Positions 57,885-64,000 of a stretch of DNA of 64,000 nt are shown piece after piece (position 1 is the first letter of the stretch; each line of letters begins with the position of its first letter). The notes beneath the pieces are model-generated. The model searched no databases, had not been told where the DNA came from, and saw nothing but the letters and a program-made list of their open reading frames with translations. Origin of the DNA: Branchiostoma floridae (taxonomy: Eukaryota; Chordata; Leptocardii; Amphioxiformes; Branchiostomatidae). Location of the stretch: positions 31,573,470-31,637,469 of the forward strand of contig NC_049980.1 in NCBI RefSeq assembly GCF_000003815.2, given 5' to 3'. The position numbers were made by a program, and so were the translations under genes.

Positions 57885-59083
57885 TTTGGTTTGATTGTTG
57901 AAGCTGTAGAGATGATGTTTATGTCCATTTAGGTCTTTTGTAACATCTGTTCTGTTCAAACACCCGAGTGGGGTCCGTTTGGACCCCAGGCGTACATTTT
58001 GCAGTGCCATTTGGACATTTTTAATCTGAAGAAAAATTCCTTCCGTGACTTTGTCAGTCAACATCTTTTATACCTTCTCCTAAGTTTTTATGAAGATTGG
58101 TACAATACTGTGGAAGCTATAAAGAAAGTCCGTGATCAATCCGTCTGGGGTCCAAACGGACCCCAGCAAAAAAGTGTAGCTTTTGAAACAAACATTTGAG
58201 TCTAACTCCCTAACTATTTATCATATCACCACCAAACTTTCAGAGCATCATAAACATGTAAAACTAAATCCTCATAGAAACTTATGTGTCATCACCATAT
58301 AATATGACGACATTATGACGTCATTAAGCTAATAAGGGCGGCCATCTTGGATTTTGACTAATGACGTCATGAAATTAGCATGAATTATAAATTTTGAATC
58401 ATGAAAATAGCATTGAATTTCATAGAATTTTATTGTTGTAAGAAAACAAGCATTGTTTACCAAGAAACCTTGTTTAAATCGAAATTGGCAAATTTTGGCA
58501 AAAATATGCCTGTCATAATTCCGTTGCCATGGCAACCCCAAATAATGATAAATTTACTTTATTAACAAAAAAATTTTGCTAACAATATTTTTGTGATATA
58601 TAACCAAGTTTCGTAGCTTTAGCACTAGCCGTTCTTGAGTTATGCGACATAAACGTTGCTGAAGGCCTCAAAATTCCCCTCTCTGGTGAGAATAGGTTTA
58701 GTGCAAAAGATGGTCCTTCTGATCTTTTGCATAAATTATGATAATGAGGTGGAATTAGCAACACCTTAACATGTCGAAATATTTCTCTTACATTGACGAA
58801 GCAATGTATGTACAATGATCACCGATAGGAATTGGAACAAAGATTTTATGAACAAAACATTTTGGGGTCCGTTTGGACCCCACTCGGTCATTTTAGTCGC
58901 AAAAAAAGGTCGGGTGCTTGAGGGTTAAAGGCCATCGATGTTTAATTGTACCAATTCAGAACTACCAGTAACCGTTATTGTAGCTGTAGATAAATTAGGC
59001 ACAGGGTAACAAACTTTTCTATGTACATGTATACGGGTCTTTTGTTTATACTTGTTGATTCAGCTTCTAGAATATCAAATAAA
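57885..59083 (+). pseudogene. Orphan ZNF 3' UTR split by a transposon
   Basis: The left part, GTTGAAGCTGTAGAGATGATG...CCATTTAGGTC, and the right part, CCAGTAACCGTTATTGTAGCTG...CAAATAAAG, are halves of the family 3' UTR (AATAAA at 59078-59083). The element at 57956-58926 sits between them. No fingers or promoter lie upstream, so a whole unit upstream of unit 8 has been lost. Confidence 0.75.
57956..58926. mobile_element. 970-bp element with GGGGTCCGTTTGGACCCC motifs
   Basis: The left end is TCAAACACCCGAGTGGGGTCC. The right end mirrors it as GGACCCCACTCGG ... GGTCGGGTGCTTGAGGGTTAA. The near-palindrome GGGGTCCGTTTGGACCCC occurs at 57970-57987 and 58863-58880, and inverted at 58147-58164. The right terminus read inwards (TTAACCCTCAAGCACCCGAC) resembles piggyBac-type ends with TTAA, but the left TTAA is not preserved. 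There is no transposase; the interior is AT-rich. It is a non-autonomous DNA element. Confidence 0.7.
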
Positions 59084-59609
59084 GTTTTTTTTTAAAATAC
59101 TAACAGAAATTAACTTATTCATTTATTTATCAGAAGAAAGGGTTTAGTTTTGTCTTCAACGCCGTCAATTCTTGCCGACAATTCTTAAAAAGACACATTT
59201 GCAGATTAAAAAGTAAATTTTCCTTGCTTAATTGAGACTTTATGGAAAATGGTCAAGGTGCACTTCTCTGTAAACAGAGGTTTCGGTCGGCTGTTTTATT
59301 TTGGTTTTGTGCGACCCCCTACGATTCTATGTTTCCCTTGTGAAATTAAACTTACATTTTTATAAAGAAATAAATTCGACGTGCAACTTAATTCGATGCA
59401 AGACTGGCTTCCTATTCTCCAAGTTACCAGTTGCACCAACTTCAGCATCACATCATGCAGCCTTTGTCCCAGGTCGGCTGGAATAAACTTGTAACACACG
59501 CTAAGACAAAGAAAAATAGTGCATTCGTGAAAACGCGCAAATGCAGTAAAAATGCGATCCGCAACTTGATCCAGTGCGGTGAGTGGAAACTCGTAAATAC
59601 CACATGACA

Positions 59610-59819
59610 TGACGTCATCTGGTCACCAGTAGACGGTTATCTTCCGCTTCTTTGTTTTGGGTAATCAGGTAAAAGGAGTTTACTTCCGGGTCATGTCCGG
59701 CGCATTTCACGTTTGTTGGTGAGCTGTGGAAAAAACGCCAGAAAGTTACTTTTGATCTCGTCTTCCTTTTGAGCCGCCAGTTCCCGTTGTGAGCTGTTCT
59801 AATCGCAGATAACTGTCAG
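59610..59819 (+). promoter_or_regulatory. ZNF unit 8: CRE/ETS promoter and non-coding first exon
   Basis: CRE TGACGTCA is at 59610-59617, then CTGGTCACCAGTAGACGGTTATC, GTAATCAGGTA, and ACTTCCGGGTCA at 59682-59693. The next ETS-like block is altered (CGCATTTCACG). The exon ends ATAACTGTCAG at 59819 before GTAAGG. The partner is ZNF-7 at 61567. Confidence 0.82.
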
Positions 59820-60680
59820 GTAAGGAGTGTTGATGACTCTCTGTGTAAGGATGTGTGACGATGCAGAAGTACGGAACTACAAGTAACGATTTCGCGAAGG
59901 CTTTAGTGTTTTGTTTGTCCAGGACGATGAGCTGTCAAAACAAGAAGGCTAGTTTGGGGTTACTGAATATCTGTAAAGTTGACCAATAAAGTTGACTAGA
60001 CTAGTACTCAACAGATGTAATGTACTAAAACTATGTTAGAAGCGCATTCATGTGTATATTTAGAAATATAGCATTTTGGACAATGCAACAAGACACAACG
60101 TAGCTAGGTGAGTTCCGTATGCCATAAACCCCTCCATCGGCCCCGGCCCAAGAATTTCCCACCCACAAGTTTCCTACATCTGGTGTCCATCAGTGCCTGT
60201 GGATAGCAGGGGATGGTACGTATGTTAACTATCGGAGATGTGGGACGGTGGGTGAATGGTACAGAAGGGAAACAAACGTGACAAAAGAAGCACATTTCAT
60301 CTGACTGATTCAGAGATGAAATGTGGTGTACTTTATCAGTTATCATCATTAGTTGATGCGTGGCGGCTACAGACAAGATCAAAGGCGACACTGTCTTTCA
60401 CCTTAGGAGGGGTAATCTCCAAGCAGATTCCTCCGTGGCATAAGACAGTAACATAAGCTGGGGGATTTTTTTTTAATTTTTTTTTTTTTCTTATTTTTTT
60501 TTTTTGTTTATTCTTCTTCTTTCCTCTCCTCTTGATCTCTTTCTCTTTCTTCTTTCGTTCTTAATCTACCTTTTTTTTTCTCTTCCTATATCCTTTTCTT
60601 GGTTTACATCTCCTCGCCTCTTTTTTCTCTTTCTCTTCTCTTCTTACTTCGCTTTTCTACATGTTTCTGTCTTTCATCCT

Positions 60681-60780
60681 NNNNNNNNNNNNNNNNNNNN
60701 NNNNNNNNNNNNNNNNNNNNNNNNNNNNNNNNNNNNNNNNNNNNNNNNNNNNNNNNNNNNNNNNNNNNNNNNNNNNNNNN
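60681..60780. other. Assembly gap (100 N)
   Basis: This is a run of exactly 100 N, probably a placeholder of unknown size. It follows a 220-bp T/C-rich tract that is hard to assemble. The left part of the ancestral MITE of this unit may be lost in it. Confidence 1.
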
Positions 60781-60968
60781 TTCCCCAGCTATATGGTCAG
60801 GGCATGGGCCCGCAGTGCCCTTGTTCGGACTCTTTAATGTTTAAACAAGAATTGCAATGATAAAAATAAACATGATGAAAATGGTGACAATTGTCTCTTA
60901 CACTCTTACTGGAGGTGAATATAAGACAAATCAAGCATGGGAAAGAATGGTCTTGGATGTATGGTCCT

Positions 60969-61376
60969 TAGCCTGGTTACCAAACCCCAGCCCGATCTCA
61001 AGTATCTATCGTGCAAGGATCTGGCCGGATGGGATAGGAACTCTTCTCAATTTTGCCCCTTATAGTGGGCAAAAAACTCCACCAATAGAACAGCAGCAGG
61101 GCCAGCAGGAGGTAATACACCCCTACCATGATTGGTTAAAGACCCCCAACTGTATTTTTTGAATCCATAACAGTGGCCACCAAGTACCTGATTCGCTACA
61201 GTGATAGCCTGCTGACCAACTGTGGTGTGTTGTAGCTGGCTACCTGTGGTGTGAGTGGTCATAAATCTTAGGTTCTCCTCCCTCTGATCAAGGGCCTTCG
61301 AGAACATTTCTACAGCCATCCTGCCAGACCCCAACACAAAAGATATTTTTGAGGTTGGGGTATGGTATCCAGGCTA
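60969..61376. mobile_element. 408-bp element with 9-bp duplication and a captured exon
   Basis: The inverted ends are TAGCCTGGTTACCAAACCCC at 60969 and GGGTATGGTATCCAGGCTA ending at 61376. The 9-bp duplication TATGGTCCT lies at 60960-60968 and 61377-61385. The sister introns of units 6 and 7 read straight through this site. On the minus strand it contains an exon-like segment, 61320-61188: acceptor TCTGGCAG, 44 open codons (MAVEMFSKALDQREENLRF...), donor CAG/GTACTT. I do not recognise the peptide. The layout resembles Pack-type Mutator elements that carry gene fragments. Confidence 0.8.
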
Positions 61377-61566
61377 TATGGTCCTGTGGTTTAGCAGCTT
61401 CTTATTGCTAGGTTTCTCCTTTTTTTTGCCCTTTAGAAATTAGGTTTGGGGTCGCCAGAGGATGTCATCCATAAAATTGTCAATGTGACCTTATGAATAA
61501 AAAATATACCATTGACAAATTTTAATTTTTCCTACTTTTTTCTTCACAAGTTATAGAAGCGACCAG

Positions 61567-62886
61567 ATGGTGACAACAAAGAGCTGCCGTGATGATGTCA
61601 GCAGAGGTTCGGTTGGAGGGTTTGTCAACACTCTTCATAGGTGTGAGGAGTGCAGCAAGCAGTTCAGTACACCGAGTAAACTGAAGATTCACATGCGGAC
61701 CCACACAGGGGAGAAACCCTACAGGTGTGAGGAGTGCAGCAGGCAGTTCAGTCAGCTGGGTAATCTGAAGGCTCATGTGCGGACTCACACAGGTGAGAAA
61801 CCCCACAGGTGTGAGGAGTGCAGCAAGCAGTTCAGTACGGCAAGTAAGCTGAAGAGTCACCTGCGGACTCACACAGGGGAGAAACCCTACAAGTGTGAGG
61901 AGTGCAGCAAGCAGTTCAGTCACCTGAGTGATCTGAAGAAACACATGCGGACTCACACAGGTGAGAAGCCCTACAAGTGTGAGGAGTGCAGCAAGCAGTT
62001 CAGGGAGCTGGGTTATCTGAAGAAACACATGCGAACTCACACAGGGGAGAAACCCTACAAGTGTGAGGAGTGCAACAGACAGTTTAGTCAACTTAGTGCT
62101 CTGAAGACTCACATGCGCACTCATACAGGTGAGAAGCCCTACAGTTGTGAGGAGTGCAGCAGGCAGTTCAGCACAACGAGTCGTCTCAAGATTCACTTGC
62201 GGACTCACACAGGTGAGAAGCCCTACAAGTGTGAGGACTGCAGCAGGCAGTTCAGTCAGTTGAGTCATTTGAAGCGACACATGCGGACTCACACAGGGGA
62301 CAAGCCATACAGTTGTGAGGAGTGCTGCAAGCAGTTCGGCACAACGCGTAATCTGAAGATTCACTTCAGAACTCACACAGGCGAGAAACCTTACACGTGT
62401 GAGGAGTGCAGCAGGCAGTTCACTACACAGGGCCATCTAAAAAGTCACATGCGGACTCACACAGGCGAGAAACCTTACACGTGTGAGGAGTGCAGCAGGC
62501 AGTTCAGTCAGCTGGGTCATCTGAAGGAACATATGCGGACTCACACAGGGGAGAAACCCTACAAGTGTGAGGCGTGCAGCAGGCAGTTCACTCAGCTTAC
62601 TAATCTAAAAAAACATATGCGGACTCACACAGGGGAGAAACGCTACAGGTGTGAGGAGTGCAGCAAGCAGTTCAGTCAGCTGGCTCATCTGAAGAGCCAC
62701 ATGCGGACTCACACAGGGGAAAAAACGTACAGTTGTGACAAGTGCAGCAAACAGTTCAGTCTGCTGGGTGGTCTGAAGAGGCACATGCGGACTCACACAG
62801 GGGAGAAACCTTACAGGTGTGAGGAGTGCAGCAGGCAGTTCAGTAGACTGGATGCTATGAAGAGTCACATGAAAAAACACGTGTGA
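61567..62886 (+). CDS. C2H2 zinc-finger protein, 15 fingers (ZNF-7)
   Basis: A single coding exon encodes 439 residues. It starts at ATG 61567 (GACCAGATGGTG) after the acceptor AAGTTATAG. The leader is [20 protein letters not shown]. Fifteen fingers follow, with helices [98 protein letters not shown] and RLDAMKS. Fingers 1-2 and 4-10 are almost identical to ZNF-5, while the last finger and 3' UTR match ZNF-6, so the gene is a mosaic. It is a predicted nuclear DNA-binding regulator with unknown target. The promoter is at 59610-59819. Confidence 0.92.
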   Translation: MVTTKSCRDDVSRGSVGGFVNTLHRCEECSKQFSTPSKLKIHMRTHTGEKPYRCEECSRQFSQLGNLKAHVRTHTGEKPHRCEECSKQFSTASKLKSHLRTHTGEKPYKCEECSKQFSHLSDLKKHMRTHTGEKPYKCEECSKQFRELGYLKKHMRTHTGEKPYKCEECNRQFSQLSALKTHMRTHTGEKPYSCEECSRQFSTTSRLKIHLRTHTGEKPYKCEDCSRQFSQLSHLKRHMRTHTGDKPYSCEECCKQFGTTRNLKIHFRTHTGEKPYTCEECSRQFTTQGHLKSHMRTHTGEKPYTCEECSRQFSQLGHLKEHMRTHTGEKPYKCEACSRQFTQLTNLKKHMRTHTGEKRYRCEECSKQFSQLAHLKSHMRTHTGEKTYSCDKCSKQFSLLGGLKRHMRTHTGEKPYRCEECSRQFSRLDAMKSHMKKHV

Positions 62887-64000
62887 CAGATTCTTGGGAA
62901 AGATTGAGATACCCCAAATATTATTTTTTTTAGTTCAGTTCATGCTCCTTGCTTCTAGTACAATGTCACATTGTCTCAATTTCCTGTGGTAATGGATAAC
63001 TAATATTGAAAATACTCCGTTGAGGCTCTGATTAGTTTGTTTAATTCAAAACTAATCCAAAAAAAGTGAATTCTGTGATTCTAGTTTAGTTTCTACTTGT
63101 TTTGTTGAATGTTGTTTTCTTTATTTGTCATTGAAGTATGATGAGGAGGCTTGTTGACTTTGTTGGGTTCCCTTTCTCCGCATACGAGGTTCTTTACGGT
63201 AGCCGCAGAGATATTAGGCACAGGGTTACGTTAATTTACGTTCCTCCTGTTCCATATATACGGATTTAACTGTAGCACTTTTTAGAGCCATCTCATCTGT
63301 TTCTTTTTGATAAGGCCACAGCAAGTAAATTTTATGGATGACATCCGCGCGCTCATTAATTTTCGCCAGATTTCAGGGGAAAAAAACAAGAATTTTTTCT
63401 TCCTTGGAGATGGTCAACATGACAAGAAAGTACCAAAATGGGACAGTATGTTGTGTTTTAGCCTAATGATTGTACTTGTAGAAGTCACACTAGCGAGGTA
63501 GCCGTGATTGTAGTTATAGAAGTGAAACCAGCTGAATAGCTGTAAAAGTGGCACCACTATGGAAGTCATGAGTGTAGTTGGCAACTTGGTAAGTAATACC
63601 AGTCTACCACAATAGTGTCACTTTAACAACACTAGTTCACTTCTTGAATACAGGAATGAATGGTTTGTTGTCAGTGCTACCATGTTTTGTCACTTAAACT
63701 CTTGTTATGTATGTGTATGGTGTCTATTTTGAAAATTTAGCCATCTTGTTTTTTTTACTCATCTTGTTTTTTTCGCCCTATCTCATTATTTTTGCAGTCT
63801 GCAGAGGATGTCATCCATAAAATTTACTTGCTGTGGCCTAATGTAGCTGTAGATAAAGTAGACACAGGGTTACATAATTTTATATCTATATAGGTGGGGA
63901 TGCAGGATTCTAGCCAGGATTTTATATTAGCGTAGTGGGAATGGCATAGTACTATTATTAGTAGCGAAGTGACCAATCTCCTGTGGAAGGGAGTCATTTT
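62887..64000 (+). other. 3' UTR of ZNF-7, running off the window
   Basis: The start (GTGTGACAGATTCTTGGGAAAGATTGA) and later blocks (CGCATACGAGGTTCTTTACGG) match the 3' UTR of ZNF-6. The polyadenylation signal seen in the sisters is not reached before the window ends. The MITE at 63314-63838 interrupts it. Confidence 0.75.
63314..63838. mobile_element. 525-bp Harbinger-like MITE
   Basis: The terminal inverted repeats are over 30 bp and almost perfect: GGCCACAGCAAGTAAATTTT ATGGATGACATCC on the left, mirrored on the right. TAA flanks it at 63311-63313 and 63839-63841. The ZNF-6 3' UTR (near 44330) has the uninterrupted GATAATGTAGC, giving a clean empty site and a TAA duplication. A 3-bp TNA duplication and GG termini fit PIF/Harbinger. 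There is no transposase. It is related to the older copies at 29716-30109 and 41970-42399. Confidence 0.85.

Larger units (their letters stand above)
59820..61559 (+). other. Intron of ZNF unit 8
   Basis: It carries the shared intron blocks (GAGTTCCGTATGCCATAAACC near 60110; CATCTGGTGTCCATCAG near 60177) and a pyrimidine tract at about 60460-60680 that abuts the gap. It also holds the right part of the ancestral Harbinger-like MITE (to 61490, then TTA), which is itself invaded by the element at 60969-61376. The acceptor is AAGTTATAG before AAGCGACCAG. Confidence 0.7.

Noticed and set aside
60256-60456. Plus-strand frame with LSSLVDAWRLQT, similar to LINE endonuclease phrases
   Set aside because: It is only a dozen residues with no flanking motifs. 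A related scrap occurs near 49190, so it may be LINE debris, but it is too short to annotate.

Overview
The window looks like nuclear DNA of a cephalochordate (lancelet, Branchiostoma type). The reasons are spliced genes with GT-AG introns, a large tandem family of C2H2 zinc-finger genes, a type II membrane C-type lectin with the 17-residue stalk repeat I associate with lancelet lectins, a nucleotidyltransferase/kinesin-light-chain-type TPR gene, CR1/L2-like LINEs, and many short inverted-repeat transposons. The species call rests on recognition, not on a database search. There are two runs of N (16314-16716 and 60681-60780).

The dominant structure is a (+)-strand tandem array of zinc-finger (ZNF) units. 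A complete unit has four parts. First is a promoter with a CRE-like TGACGTCA and an ETS-like ACTTCCGG site. Second is a non-coding first exon ending in the conserved splice donor CTGTCAG/GTAAG. Third is an intron of about 0.7-2.8 kb. Fourth is one coding exon that starts a few bases after the acceptor, encodes a conserved 24-residue leader and 8-17 fingers, and is followed by a shared 3' UTR ending in AATAAAG. Eight promoter/exon-1 copies (donors after 1351, 3495, 12809, 19339, 24593, 27708, 41292, 59819) pair one-to-one with six intact coding exons (5000, 14028, 22196, 25259, 42476, 61567), one frameshifted copy (30186) and one relict (about 2131). Two further orphan 3' ends (33266, 59078) mark units that lost their fingers.

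The array is interrupted twice. Between 34.3 and 39.8 kb lies a four-exon (+)-strand C-type lectin gene: cytoplasmic exon, transmembrane exon, coiled-coil stalk exon and lectin-domain exon. It is followed by a 1 kb, 24-bp minisatellite. Between 46.4 and 55.5 kb, on the (-) strand, lie a 5'-truncated CR1/L2-like LINE and a four-exon gene joining TPR-like repeats, a nucleotidyltransferase-like domain and twelve kinesin-light-chain-type TPRs. That gene carries a frameshift exactly at the predicted catalytic motif.

Mobile elements fill introns and spacers. Because the ZNF units are paralogous, several insertions can be compared with 'empty' sister sites, which defines their target-site duplications (TA, TAA/TTA and 9 bp). 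One element in the last ZNF intron appears to carry a captured host exon. The strongest leads are the cloned CRE/ETS promoter array, a phase-compatible 128-codon optional exon in the lectin, the frameshift in the nucleotidyltransferase motif, and the exon-carrying transposon.
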